A stretch of DNA of 64,000 nt from Rhizobium sp. Pop5 (GTDB taxonomy: Bacteria > Pseudomonadota > Alphaproteobacteria > Rhizobiales > Rhizobiaceae): contig NZ_CP099399.1 in assembly GCF_024721175.1 (NCBI RefSeq), positions 1,798,001-1,862,000 on the forward strand, read 5' to 3'. Below, in pieces: positions 26,191-36,591 of this stretch (positions are counted from its first letter, which is position 1; every line of letters begins with the position of its first letter). The notes under the pieces were generated by a model. The model was given only the letters and a program-made list of their open reading frames with translations, did no database searches and had not been told where the DNA came from. Position numbers and translations under genes: made by a program.

Positions 26191-28467
26191 GTGAGAATGT
26201 CCGTGAAGAAAGCCCATCCAGAGGCCGACGATCCGCGTGGCGATGCCGCAGCGGCCGACGGCCACGATCTGGCCGAGCGGGAGAGCCGCTGGAATAATGC
26301 GCTTGTCGGCTCGGGCCTCGGCGTGTGGGATCACAATTATCGGCTCGGCCGGAAATATTACTCTCCGACATGGAAAACCATGCGCGGCATGACGCCGGAC
26401 GAGGAAGTCGCCGGCGATTACGATGCCTGGCTCCAGCTCGTCCATCCCGATGACCGCGATTTCATCGCGCATGCCATCGATCGGCAGAATGCCGGCGATC
26501 CCGATTATCAGATCTTCGAATATCGTGAACGCCACCGGGACGGCCGCTGGATCTGGATCGAATGCCGGGGCGCGTGCGTGGAATGGGACGAGGCAGGCGT
26601 GCCGACGCGCATCGTCGGCACGGATACCGATATCACCGACCGCAAGCAGGCCGAGGAGACGCTGTCACGCCTCTCCCGCAGGCTTGATCTGGCGCTGGAG
26701 ATTTCCCGCATCGGCGTCTTCGAGGCCGATCTCGAGGAGGATATGGTCGAGTGGGACGACCGGCTGATCGCCATTTACGGGCTGAAAGGCGCCGCTCGCC
26801 GGATCGCCGGCGACGCCTGGGCGAAAAGCCTGCATCCCGATGATCGCGAGCGCGTCCTTGGCCTGGCCGACCGCAGCGTCGAAAGCGGCAGCGATTTCCA
26901 GCAGGAATACCGCATCATCCGCGGCGATGGTGTTGAACGGGTCATCCGTGCACGCTCGGCCTTCTTCATCGACGTCAATGGTCATCGCAAGCTGATCGGC
27001 GCCAATTGGGACGTGACCGAGGAGGTCAAGCTTCGCGACGAGCTGCGGCGCGCCAAGGATCTGGCTGAAGCCCGCAATCTTGAACTCGAAGCCGCCAAGG
27101 AGAGCATCGAGCACCTGGCCCTGCACGACTACCTCACCGACCTTCCGAACCGCCGCTATCTCGATAAGATGCTGGACGACCGCTCGGCCGAATGCCGCGC
27201 CAAGGGCCTGGGGCTGGCGGTCCTGCATATCGATCTCGATCGCTTCAAGCAGATCAACGACACGCTCGGCCACCGGGCTGGCGATGCGATGCTGAAGCAT
27301 GCCGCTGGCGTGTTGAGGAATTCCGTCCGCGCGGCCGATTTCGTCGCTCGCATCGGCGGCGATGAATTCGTCATCCTCTGCGCCGTCGATCCAGGCTCGA
27401 AGAAGATCGGCAGCCTTGCGGAGCGCGTCATCCGCGAATTGCGCAAACCCGTCAGATTTGAGGGGCACGACTGCCGTTTCGGCGCCAGCATCGGCATCGC
27501 CTTCGACAGCGGTCCGAAGCTCGATGCCAAGCAGATACTGCTCGACGCCGATATCGCGCTCTATCGGGCCAAGGGCCTCGGCCGCAATCGCTACGAATTC
27601 TTCTCCGCATCCGACCGACGCGACGTCGTCTCCGCCAAGCAGCTCGCCGATGAGATCCTTATCGGCCTCGAGCGCAATGAGTTCGTGCCCTTCTACCAGC
27701 TGCAGTTCGATGCCCGCACGCTCGATGTCGCGGGCGTCGAAACGCTTGCCCGCTGGCAGCATCCGGTGCACGGGCTGCTGGCGCCCGACCGCTTCCTCGA
27801 TATTGCCGAGGATCTCGACGTCGTCTCGACCATCGACGCCCTGATCCTGGAGCGCGCGCTGGCCGACCGTAGCGCCTGGATCAAGGACGGGCTGCCGGTC
27901 CCGAAGATATCGGTCAACGTCTCCGCCAGGCGACTTGCCGATCCCGATCTCGGCAAGAAGCTCCGCGCCCTGAAGATCCCGCCCGGCACCATCTCCTTCG
28001 AACTGCTGGAATCGATCTCGCTCGACGATTGCGACGACGCAGTTGCCGCAAACCTCAAAAAGTTGCGCAAGTTGGGCATCGATATCCAGATCGACGATTT
28101 CGGCACCGGCCATGCTTCGATCGTCAGCCTGCTGCGCTTGAGCCCGAAGACGTTGAAGATCGACCGGGAGCTGATCCGCATGCTGCCGCAATCGGCCGAG
28201 CAGCGCAAACTCGTTGGCTCGATCATCGATATCGGCCGCTCGCTCGATATCCTCGTCATCGCCGAGGGCGTCGAGACTGCGGACCATATCCGCATTCTCG
28301 AAGAACTCGACTGCGATATGCTGCAGGGCTATGCGCTTGCCCGACCGATGCCGGCCATGCAGATTCCCTCCTTCATCCGCGCCGGAAGCTGGCGCCATGG
28401 AGAAGCTGCCGCCCGCGCCCTGCAGACGCAGCTTCGCCGCGCGCTACGAAGCAGAGCCGCCAAATAA
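26191..28467 (+). CDS. PAS-PAS-GGDEF-EAL cyclic-di-GMP protein
   Basis: A 758-residue signalling protein. Two PAS domains, each with its PAC tail (ending TDTDITDRKQAE and ANWDVTEEVK), cover about 30-155 and 160-285. The GGDEF domain has an intact active site (389-393) and an RxxD inhibitory site five residues before it (RAAD, 380-383), so diguanylate cyclase activity with feedback is plausible. The EAL domain (about 490-745) has ETL in place of EAL (517-519), but keeps the glutamate, the later DDFGTG and AEGVET motifs and the lysine in LKIDRE, so phosphodiesterase activity is also plausible. No transmembrane segment is seen, so it is cytoplasmic. The start is GTG at 26191 or ATG at 26197. Confidence 0.93.
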   Translation: MRMSVKKAHPEADDPRGDAAAADGHDLAERESRWNNALVGSGLGVWDHNYRLGRKYYSPTWKTMRGMTPDEEVAGDYDAWLQLVHPDDRDFIAHAIDRQNAGDPDYQIFEYRERHRDGRWIWIECRGACVEWDEAGVPTRIVGTDTDITDRKQAEETLSRLSRRLDLALEISRIGVFEADLEEDMVEWDDRLIAIYGLKGAARRIAGDAWAKSLHPDDRERVLGLADRSVESGSDFQQEYRIIRGDGVERVIRARSAFFIDVNGHRKLIGANWDVTEEVKLRDELRRAKDLAEARNLELEAAKESIEHLALHDYLTDLPNRRYLDKMLDDRSAECRAKGLGLAVLHIDLDRFKQINDTLGHRAGDAMLKHAAGVLRNSVRAADFVARIGGDEFVILCAVDPGSKKIGSLAERVIRELRKPVRFEGHDCRFGASIGIAFDSGPKLDAKQILLDADIALYRAKGLGRNRYEFFSASDRRDVVSAKQLADEILIGLERNEFVPFYQLQFDARTLDVAGVETLARWQHPVHGLLAPDRFLDIAEDLDVVSTIDALILERALADRSAWIKDGLPVPKISVNVSARRLADPDLGKKLRALKIPPGTISFELLESISLDDCDDAVAANLKKLRKLGIDIQIDDFGTGHASIVSLLRLSPKTLKIDRELIRMLPQSAEQRKLVGSIIDIGRSLDILVIAEGVETADHIRILEELDCDMLQGYALARPMPAMQIPSFIRAGSWRHGEAAARALQTQLRRALRSRAAK

Positions 28468-28563
28468 AAGCCTGCATAAGCGGCCCGCCATTTCGCCTTC
28501 ATTTCACCGTAAAGGAAAAGGCGCTAGACTCATCTGGCGAATTCATTCGATTCTCTTGGTGGT

Positions 28564-28582
28564 ATTCCGTAAAATTCGGAAT
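28564..28582 (+). repeat. Inverted repeat in the purC leader
   Basis: ATTCCG (28564-28569) and CGGAAT (28577-28582) are perfect arms around a 7-nt AT-rich spacer, about 135 bases upstream of purC. The 250-base leader 28468-28717 shows no other clear element apart from a short 20-codon frame from 28590, which I do not call. A regulator site is possible. Confidence 0.35.
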
Positions 28583-28717
28583 CGGGACCATGAAAATCGG
28601 AAACCGGGGAAGGAGCTATAGGCGGATTGTGAAACACTCTCTTTTCCTTTAAGGGGACGCCACGAGATCGATCCACTCGCGCTATCCCAAGAGCGCCAAC
28701 AACAGAGAATAACCACG

Positions 28718-29482
28718 ATGAACCGTCGCCGCCGTATCTACGAGGGCAAGGCAAAGATTTTGTATGAGGGCCCGGAGCCGGGCACTTTGATTCAGTTCTT
28801 CAAGGACGATGCTACTGCCTTCAACAAGAAGAAACATGAAGTCATCGACGGTAAGGGCGTCCTCAACAATCGCATTTCCGAATATATTTTCAGCCATCTG
28901 AACAAGATCGGCATTCCCACCCATTTCATCCGCCGGCTCAACATGCGCGAGCAGCTGATCAAAGAAGTGGAGATGATCCCGCTGGAGATCGTCGTGCGCA
29001 ATGTCGCCGCCGGTTCTCTTGCCAAGCGCCTCGGCATCGAGGAAGGCGTCGTCCTGCCGCGCTCGATCATCGAATTCTATTATAAGTCCGACGCGCTCGA
29101 CGATCCGATGGTCTCCGAAGAGCACATCACCGCTTTCGGCTGGGCCAATCCCGCTGAACTCGACGACATCATGGCGCTCGCCATCCGCGTCAACGACTTC
29201 ATGACCGGCCTCTTCCTTGGTGTCGGCATCCAACTCGTCGATTTCAAGATCGAATGCGGCCGCCTCTTCGAAGGCGATCTGATGCGCATCATCCTCGCCG
29301 ATGAGATCTCGCCGGACAGCTGCCGGCTCTGGGATATCGAAACCCGCGAGAAGATGGACAAGGATCGCTTCCGCCGCGATCTCGGCGGGCTGCTCGAAGC
29401 CTATTCCGAAGTCGCGCGGCGTCTCGGCATCATCAATGAAAACGAGCCTGTGCGCGGCACCGGCCCGGTTCTCGTCAAGTAA
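28718..29482 (+). CDS. purC: SAICAR synthetase
   Basis: Ligates CAIR and aspartate to form SAICAR in purine synthesis, using ATP. It has 254 residues. Family text is clear: [27 protein letters not shown] at the start, the EVVARN-like [17 protein letters not shown], and [14 protein letters not shown] (written [15 protein letters not shown]). It heads the run purC-purS-kptA-purQ. purS starts 15 bases after its stop, so they are cotranscribed. Confidence 0.97.
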   Translation: MNRRRRIYEGKAKILYEGPEPGTLIQFFKDDATAFNKKKHEVIDGKGVLNNRISEYIFSHLNKIGIPTHFIRRLNMREQLIKEVEMIPLEIVVRNVAAGSLAKRLGIEEGVVLPRSIIEFYYKSDALDDPMVSEEHITAFGWANPAELDDIMALAIRVNDFMTGLFLGVGIQLVDFKIECGRLFEGDLMRIILADEISPDSCRLWDIETREKMDKDRFRRDLGGLLEAYSEVARRLGIINENEPVRGTGPVLVK

Positions 29483-29497
29483 GGCAGGAAAGACAAA

Positions 29498-29740
29498 GTG
29501 ATCAAGGCTCGTGTCACCGTCACGCTGAAAAACGGCGTTCTCGATCCGCAGGGCAAGGCCATCGAAGGGGCGCTCGGCGCCCTGGGCTTCTCGGGCGTCG
29601 GCCATATAAGACAGGGCAAGGTCTTCGATCTTGAACTTGATGGTTCCGACAAGGCCAAGGCCGAAGCCGACCTGAAGGCCATGTGCGAAAAGCTGCTCGC
29701 CAACACGGTGATCGAGAACTTCGCAATCGCAATCGACTGA
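29498..29740 (+). CDS. purS: Phosphoribosylformylglycinamidine synthase subunit PurS
   Basis: Small 80-residue subunit that joins PurQ and the short-form PurL into an active FGAM synthase. Family text: KARVTVTLKNGVLDPQGKAIEGALGALGF (residues 3-31) and VENFAI-like VIENFAIAID at the end. It begins at a GTG after an AGGAAAG site. PurS is required because the PurL in this window is the short type lacking a fused PurS. In most rhizobia purQ follows directly; here kptA lies between. Confidence 0.95.
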   Translation: MIKARVTVTLKNGVLDPQGKAIEGALGALGFSGVGHIRQGKVFDLELDGSDKAKAEADLKAMCEKLLANTVIENFAIAID

Positions 29741-29784
29741 TGATCCCGGCCCTGCCGTCCGGCGGACCTTGAAGATTTGGCGTC

Positions 29785-30339
29785 ATGATGGAAGCAAAGC
29801 TGGAGACGGAAGTCTCGAAATATATGAGCTATGTTTTGCGTCATGCGCCGGAGGCTGCGGGCCTGGCGCTCGACGGAGAAGGCTGGGTATCGTTCGATGA
29901 GCTCGAAAAAGCGCTGACGTCCAAATATGACGTCTCCCGTGCCGATATTGTCGAGATCGTCGAAAACAATCCCAAGAAGCGCTTCACGCTCGTCGATAAC
30001 AGAATTCGCGCAAATCAAGGTCATAGCATCGAAGTCGATCTCGCCTTGAAGCAGGTTGAGCCGCCTGCCGCTCTTTTCCATGGCACGTCCCTGGCGAGCT
30101 GGTCCTCGATCGAGCGTGACGGCCTGAAGAAGATGCAGCGGCACCACGTTCATTTGTCGGCGGATGTCGAAACGGCGAAAATCGTCGCAATGCGCCGCAA
30201 GGGTGAATACGTCATTCTGCAGGTGAATGCGGCCCGCATGTTTTCAGAGGGTCATTCTTTCTTTGTCTCAGACAATGGAGTATGGCTCACCGAAAGCGTT
30301 CCAGTTCAATATCTTTTGCGAAACGCGGGGACCCCATGA
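29785..30339 (+). CDS. kptA: RNA 2'-phosphotransferase, Tpt1/KptA family
   Basis: A 184-residue enzyme of the Tpt1/KptA family. In eukaryotes it removes the 2'-phosphate left at a spliced tRNA junction by transferring it to NAD+. Signature residues are present: LRHAP with R19-H20 in the N-terminal winged-helix part, IRANQGHS (R75, H80), FHGTS (99-101) and MQRHHVHLS (117-125). It sits between purS and purQ, starting 44 bp after purS and overlapping the purQ start as ATGA (30336-30339), so it is a real member of this operon. Its bacterial role is not established; RNA repair after a ligase leaving 2'-phosphates, or ADP-ribosylation-type activity, are the options. Confidence 0.92.
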   Translation: MMEAKLETEVSKYMSYVLRHAPEAAGLALDGEGWVSFDELEKALTSKYDVSRADIVEIVENNPKKRFTLVDNRIRANQGHSIEVDLALKQVEPPAALFHGTSLASWSSIERDGLKKMQRHHVHLSADVETAKIVAMRRKGEYVILQVNAARMFSEGHSFFVSDNGVWLTESVPVQYLLRNAGTP

Positions 30340-31007
30340 AATCAGCCGTCGTTCAACTTCCGGGCCTTAACCGCGACCGCGATATGATCGCCGCCCTGAC
30401 CAAGATCTCAGGCAAGCAACCGGTCACGATCTGGCAGACGGAAACCGAGATCCCCGATGTCGACCTGATCGTCATTCCTGGTGGCTTCTCCTATGGCGAC
30501 TACCTGCGCTGCGGCGCGATCGCTGCCCGCATGCCGGTCATGCAGGCGATCACCGATAAGGCGGCAAAGGGCGTGAAGGTGTTGGGCGTCTGCAACGGCT
30601 TCCAGATCCTCGTCGAGGCCGGCCTGCTGCCCGGCGCGCTGATGCGCAATGCCTCGCTGAAATTCGTCTGCCGCGAGATCAAGCTCGAAGTCGTCAACGC
30701 CGATACGGATTTCACCCGCGCCTATGCCCAGGGTCAGGTCATCCGCAGCCCGGTCGCCCATCACGATGGCAATTATTTCGCTGACGAGGCGACTCTGGCG
30801 AAGATCGAAGGCAATGGCCAGGTGGTGTTCCGTTATGCCGAGGGCACCAATCCGAACGGCTCGATCAACGATATTGCTGGCGTGATGAACGAAAAGGGCA
30901 ATGTGCTCGGCATGATGCCGCATCCCGAGAATCTGATCGAAGCCGCCCACGGCGGTTCGGACGGCCGCGGTCTCTTCGCCTCGGCGCTCGACGTCATCGC
31001 TGCCTGA
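30336..31007 (+). CDS. purQ: Phosphoribosylformylglycinamidine synthase subunit PurQ
   Basis: Glutaminase subunit that supplies ammonia to PurL. It has 223 residues. The class I amidotransferase nucleophile is C86 in GVCNGFQIL, and the late histidine/glutamate pair is in MMPHPEN. The ATG at 30336 overlaps the kptA stop (ATGA), giving translational coupling to an unrelated gene. Together with PurS (29498) and PurL (34073) it forms the complete FGAM synthase. Confidence 0.96.
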   Translation: MKSAVVQLPGLNRDRDMIAALTKISGKQPVTIWQTETEIPDVDLIVIPGGFSYGDYLRCGAIAARMPVMQAITDKAAKGVKVLGVCNGFQILVEAGLLPGALMRNASLKFVCREIKLEVVNADTDFTRAYAQGQVIRSPVAHHDGNYFADEATLAKIEGNGQVVFRYAEGTNPNGSINDIAGVMNEKGNVLGMMPHPENLIEAAHGGSDGRGLFASALDVIAA

Positions 31008-31083
31008 GCCTCGCGCCCTGATGCATGTCGCCGGCAAGCGTGCCGCGGAACGACGTGCAAGTCCTCATCCCTGGAGCAAACCA

Positions 31084-31482
31084 ATGCGCCCTCGCCTCTC
31101 CGTCGCAAACGCCGCCGTGGCGACCGTTCTCGCCGCAATTCTGGCCGCCTGCCAGTCGCCGGCGCCGACAGCCGGTCCGAACCGCGGCGCGCTGCCGACG
31201 ATGGAACGTGTTGCGCTGGGCGCCAATGCGTGCTGGTTCAAATCGGGCGACCCGGCCTTTGCTGCCTATAAATTGGCGCCGGAGCTCAATTCCTTCTCTG
31301 GCCGGCCGCGCATCCTGCTCGTCCACAAGGGAAGCCCGGAAAGCCGGCCGCTGCTCGTGGTCCAGGCCGAGGGAAGCCCGGCACGTCTCCAGGCCTTCGG
31401 CCCGATGATGCAGGAGCCGGTCGCCGGTCGCGTCACCGCTGACGTCAACCGCTGGTCAGCAGGCGGCAAAGCCTGCAATTGA
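31084..31482 (+). CDS. Small hypothetical lipoprotein
   Basis: A 132-residue protein with a lipoprotein signal: MRPRLSVANAAVATVLAA followed by the lipobox ILAAC near residues 19-23. The acylated cysteine leads to a short proline-rich linker and a small folded domain with two further cysteines (NACWFK and GKACN), which could form a disulfide. I chose the ATG at 31084 with GGAGC upstream, not the longer frame from 31021. It follows purQ by 76 bp and converges on the DUF1127 gene. Family unknown. Confidence 0.75.
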   Translation: MRPRLSVANAAVATVLAAILAACQSPAPTAGPNRGALPTMERVALGANACWFKSGDPAFAAYKLAPELNSFSGRPRILLVHKGSPESRPLLVVQAEGSPARLQAFGPMMQEPVAGRVTADVNRWSAGGKACN

Positions 31483-31491
31483 TCACAGCGA

Positions 31492-31749
31492 TCAATCCCA
31501 GAAAAACGACTTGCCGACCTCACGGGCCGCATCCGACTGCGACACCCCGATATCCTTGAGCTCACCCGCCGTCAGGCCTCTCAGCGCACGTCGGCCCTCC
31601 CGCTTCTGATGCCAGAGAAGAATAGCCGACCAGATCCGGCCTAAGCGCGTTGTCGTTTCGACGGGCGCGGACGGCACGGCAACAATTCTCCTGTCCTCGT
31701 AGGAGACAATCGGTACAATTGGCATTTTGATTTCGGGCAAGGCAGACAT
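31492..31749 (-). CDS. DUF1127 small protein
   Basis: An 85-residue protein with a C-terminal DUF1127 (YjiS-like) domain: RREGRRAL-type arginine-rich segment followed by RGLTAGELKDIGVSQSDAAREVGK. In Rhizobiaceae, small DUF1127 proteins influence phosphate and carbon metabolism and RNA turnover, though this 85-residue version has an extra N-terminal third. It is divergent from the MocR gene with 81 bp between start codons, so the palindromic operator there may control it. The ATG at 31747-31749 has AAAGGA upstream. Confidence 0.85.
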   Translation of the reverse strand: MSALPEIKMPIVPIVSYEDRRIVAVPSAPVETTTRLGRIWSAILLWHQKREGRRALRGLTAGELKDIGVSQSDAAREVGKSFFWD

Positions 31750-31806
31750 TCCAGGAATCCTTTCGGTAATTCGTTGGAATTGATTCTTAATCTTGACAGG
31801 AACAAT

Positions 31807-31829
31807 GTGACAATATAGGTAATTGTCAC
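31807..31829. promoter_or_regulatory. Palindromic operator at the mocR start
   Basis: GTGACAAT (31807-31814) and ATTGTCAC (31822-31829) are perfect 8-bp arms around a 7-bp spacer. The right arm ends one base before the mocR ATG at 31831. A TTGACA at 31793-31798 could be a -35 box with TATAGG at 31814. The arrangement is what autoregulation by a GntR/MocR protein, or control of the divergent DUF1127 gene, would produce. The binding protein is inferred. Confidence 0.6.
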
Positions 31830-31830
31830 C

Positions 31831-33249
31831 ATGACAAATTGGCTTCCTGACCTTTCTCGCGGCTCCGGGCCGGTCTATCTCCGGCTTGCGGACAGCATTG
31901 AATCCGCCATATCGAGCGGCGCCCTGCCCGCCGGCAGCAAATTGCCGCCGCAGCGCAACCTCGCCTACGATATCGGTGTGACGATCGGCACGATCGGTCG
32001 CGCTTATGCGCTGGTGCACGAACGCGGCCTCGTCGCCGGCGAAGTCGGGCGCGGAACTTATGTGCTGAACCGTTCCGAGACGCCGCCCGGCGAGCAGGTG
32101 GATCCGTTGGCAATCTCGCTCGGCGGGACCCGTTTCCAGGATGCGCCGCCGAATAAGATTCGCTTCGATACGACAGCCGCTCCTGACCTCGGCCAGGGCA
32201 AGATCATATCAGGCATCCTCGCCGAGATCGGCGAGCAGCATCTCGCCGAGATATCCTCGTATTCCCGGAGCTTTCCGCGCAACTGGTTCGATGCCGGCCG
32301 TCTTTGGCTCGCCCGCAGCGGCTGGACGCCGGAGGCTGAAAACATCGTGCCGACGCTCGGTGCGCATGCCGCGGCGATCGCTGTCATCGCCGCCGTTTCG
32401 GCGCCGGGTGACAAGATCGTTTTCGAGAATCTCAGTTATACGCAGGTGAGCCGCAGCGTCCGTCTTCTCGGCCGTCGCACGCTGACGGTCGATTCCGACG
32501 AATACGGCGTGATCCCGGATGACTTCGAGCGGCTCTGCCAGCAGCAGCATCCGAAGCTCGCCTTCCTCATGCCGACCGTTCACAATCCGACGCTGACGAT
32601 CATGCCTTATGAGCGGCGCGCGGCAATCGCCGCAATCGCCAGAAATCACGGCGTCTGGCTGATCGAGGACGATCTCTACGGCGGCATGGCCGACGACGAG
32701 ACGCCGCTGCTTGCCTCGATCGCGCCCGATCGCACCTTCCTCGTCAACGGCCTTTCGAAATCGGTCGCCGCCGGGGTGCGCGGCGGCTGGATCGCCTGCC
32801 CGCCGCATTTTGCCCAGCGCATCAAGGTGACCCACAGGATGATCACCGGCGGCCTGCCCTTCATCCTGGCCGAAACCTGCGCGCGGCTCGTCCAAAGCGG
32901 CAAGGCGCACGAGATCCGCAAGGAGAGCGTCAAGGATCTCTCCCGGCGTGTCCAACTCGCCCGTGAACAACTGGCGGGCTTCGATTTCGAATCGCACCAG
33001 CACGCGCCGTTCCTCTGGCTGAAACTTCCGGAACCCTGGATGTCGGGCACCTTCAAGAATGCCGCTTATCGCGACGGCGTGCTCGTCGACGACGAGGACG
33101 AGTTCAAGACGGCGCGCGGCGAAAAAACCTATTATCGCGTCCGCGTTGGCTTCTCCTCGCCGAAGACGGGGCAGGAGCTGACCGCGGGACTGATGATCCT
33201 GCGCCGTCTCCTGGAAAACGGCGGCTCCGCCTATGACGGCGAAATATGA
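31831..33249 (+). CDS. MocR-type (GntR + aminotransferase) transcription regulator
   Basis: A 472-residue regulator combining an N-terminal GntR-type winged helix (about 12-80, with GSKLPPQRNLAYDIGVTIGT) and an aminotransferase-like PLP domain (about 110-460). The PLP-binding lysine is K310 in NGLSKSVAAG, and the usual HNPT, EDDLYG and GVRGGW motifs surround it. MocR proteins bind DNA and sense PLP or amino-acid-related ligands; the target is usually a neighbouring gene. Here the neighbours are a divergent DUF1127 gene and the palindrome at 31807. No PLP-synthesis or GABA gene adjoins it, so the effector is unknown. Confidence 0.93.
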   Translation: MTNWLPDLSRGSGPVYLRLADSIESAISSGALPAGSKLPPQRNLAYDIGVTIGTIGRAYALVHERGLVAGEVGRGTYVLNRSETPPGEQVDPLAISLGGTRFQDAPPNKIRFDTTAAPDLGQGKIISGILAEIGEQHLAEISSYSRSFPRNWFDAGRLWLARSGWTPEAENIVPTLGAHAAAIAVIAAVSAPGDKIVFENLSYTQVSRSVRLLGRRTLTVDSDEYGVIPDDFERLCQQQHPKLAFLMPTVHNPTLTIMPYERRAAIAAIARNHGVWLIEDDLYGGMADDETPLLASIAPDRTFLVNGLSKSVAAGVRGGWIACPPHFAQRIKVTHRMITGGLPFILAETCARLVQSGKAHEIRKESVKDLSRRVQLAREQLAGFDFESHQHAPFLWLKLPEPWMSGTFKNAAYRDGVLVDDEDEFKTARGEKTYYRVRVGFSSPKTGQELTAGLMILRRLLENGGSAYDGEI

Positions 33250-33370
33250 TCTGTTGCAAATACACATCATAGTTCCAGAAATGCGCGGGCGCTGAGCCAC
33301 CGCGCTTTATCCAACGCTCCCCCATGATACCTCTGTCCTACCCCCAGTTGAGGGAATCAAAGGACAGCAG

Positions 33371-33952
33371 ATGAAGATCGACTTCGGCGGAGTCGCTTTG
33401 CGCTTCTTGGGTATTGCGTCAGTGGCAGCGGTTATCGGCTTTTCGGCCATGACCGGCTCCGCAAGTGCGGGTGAACAGATATTCGATGAATTGCGCTTCG
33501 GCGCCTCGGCCTCGGTACAATCCGGCCATTCCAAGGAAGATGGGATCTTTCCCGAAATCACGGCCCTCTTCGATCCCTTCGGCTACAATCAGGCGGTCGG
33601 CTGGCAGCAACAATTGCTGCATCCCCGTATCCATCTCGGCACCTCGATCGGCACATCAGGCGAGGCCACACAATTCTTCACCGGCTTCACCTGGACGGTC
33701 GATTTCAACGAGAAGCTCTTTGCCGAGGCCGGCTTCGGCGGCGTCATCCACACCGGTGATCTCGATGGCGACGGCGACGGTCCGGAGCTCGGCTGCCGCG
33801 TTCTGTTTCACGAATATCTCGGCGCCGGCTACCGTTTCACCCGCAATTGGAACGTGATGGCCCAGATTGCCCACTCCTCGCATGCCAATCTCTGCGACGG
33901 ACCGAACGACGGCATGACGCGCGCCGGCCTGCAGATCGGCTACAAGTTCTGA
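33371..33952 (+). CDS. Lipid A 3-O-deacylase, PagL-like
   Basis: A 193-residue outer-membrane beta-barrel protein of the acyloxyacyl hydrolase/PagL family, which removes the 3-O acyl chain from lipid A. A signal peptide precedes cleavage near ASA-GEQ (residue 33). The C-terminus ends in a barrel-closing GLQIGYKF with a terminal phenylalanine. The active-site neighbourhood is IAHSSHANLC (H168, S170, N173), resembling the PagL HxSN motif. The promoter is between 33250 and 33370. It ends at a terminator at 33978 and precedes purL but is transcribed separately. Confidence 0.85.
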   Translation: MKIDFGGVALRFLGIASVAAVIGFSAMTGSASAGEQIFDELRFGASASVQSGHSKEDGIFPEITALFDPFGYNQAVGWQQQLLHPRIHLGTSIGTSGEATQFFTGFTWTVDFNEKLFAEAGFGGVIHTGDLDGDGDGPELGCRVLFHEYLGAGYRFTRNWNVMAQIAHSSHANLCDGPNDGMTRAGLQIGYKF

Positions 33953-33977
33953 TCGCTTTCTCTTTTATTGAAAAACT

Positions 33978-34008
33978 ATGCCCGCCCTCTGTTGACGGCG
34001 GGCATTTT
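33978..34008 (+). terminator. Rho-independent terminator of pagL-like gene
   Basis: ATGCCCGCC (33978-33986) pairs with GGCGGGCAT (33997-34005) and is followed by TTTT. It lies between the pagL-like gene and purL, separating them into different transcripts. Confidence 0.8.
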
Positions 34009-34072
34009 CCTGTCGCGCGTCGCCGCTACATAAGCTAAAGACAGCGCAAAACGCGCCAGGGACTTTCCGCTC

Positions 34073-36304
<2,232 letters not shown>

Positions 36305-36323
36305 TGCGCAAGGAGTAACGATC

Positions 36324-36557
36324 ATGGCCATGAAACCCGGCGATATCGAAGACATGATCAAGGCTGGGATTCCCGGTGCCAAGGTAACGATCCGCGATCT
36401 GGCGGGCGACGGCGATCACTACGCCGCCGAAGTCGTCGCCGAAGCCTTCCGCGGCAAGAGCCGCGTGCAGCAGCACCAGATGGTCTACGAGGCGCTGAAG
36501 GGCAATATGGGCGGCGTCCTGCACGCCCTAGCCCTGCAGACTTCGGCACCGGAATGA
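36324..36557 (+). CDS. bolA: BolA family protein
   Basis: A 77-residue BolA protein. It has the class II-fold segment AMKPGDIEDMIKAGIPGAKVTIRDLAG and the helix-turn end VQQHQMVYEALKGNMGGVLHALALQT. BolA proteins pair with CGFS monothiol glutaredoxins to carry [2Fe-2S] clusters and support iron sensing. The ATG at 36324 has AAGGAG upstream. It is cotranscribed with purL. Its usual partner gene grxD lies 2.7 kb downstream here, with a three-gene block between them. Confidence 0.93.
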   Translation: MAMKPGDIEDMIKAGIPGAKVTIRDLAGDGDHYAAEVVAEAFRGKSRVQQHQMVYEALKGNMGGVLHALALQTSAPE

Positions 36558-36591
36558 GATTTCGCCGCTATAGGAATGGGTGAGCCCGGCC

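Noticed and set aside
26665..28398. A 577-residue open frame opposite the GGDEF-EAL gene
   Set aside because: Same reason: it is the shadow of a well-supported gene with a fixed codon pattern.
28590..28652. A 20-codon frame in the purC leader (MKIGNRG...)
   Set aside because: Too short to support without conservation, although a leader peptide cannot be excluded.
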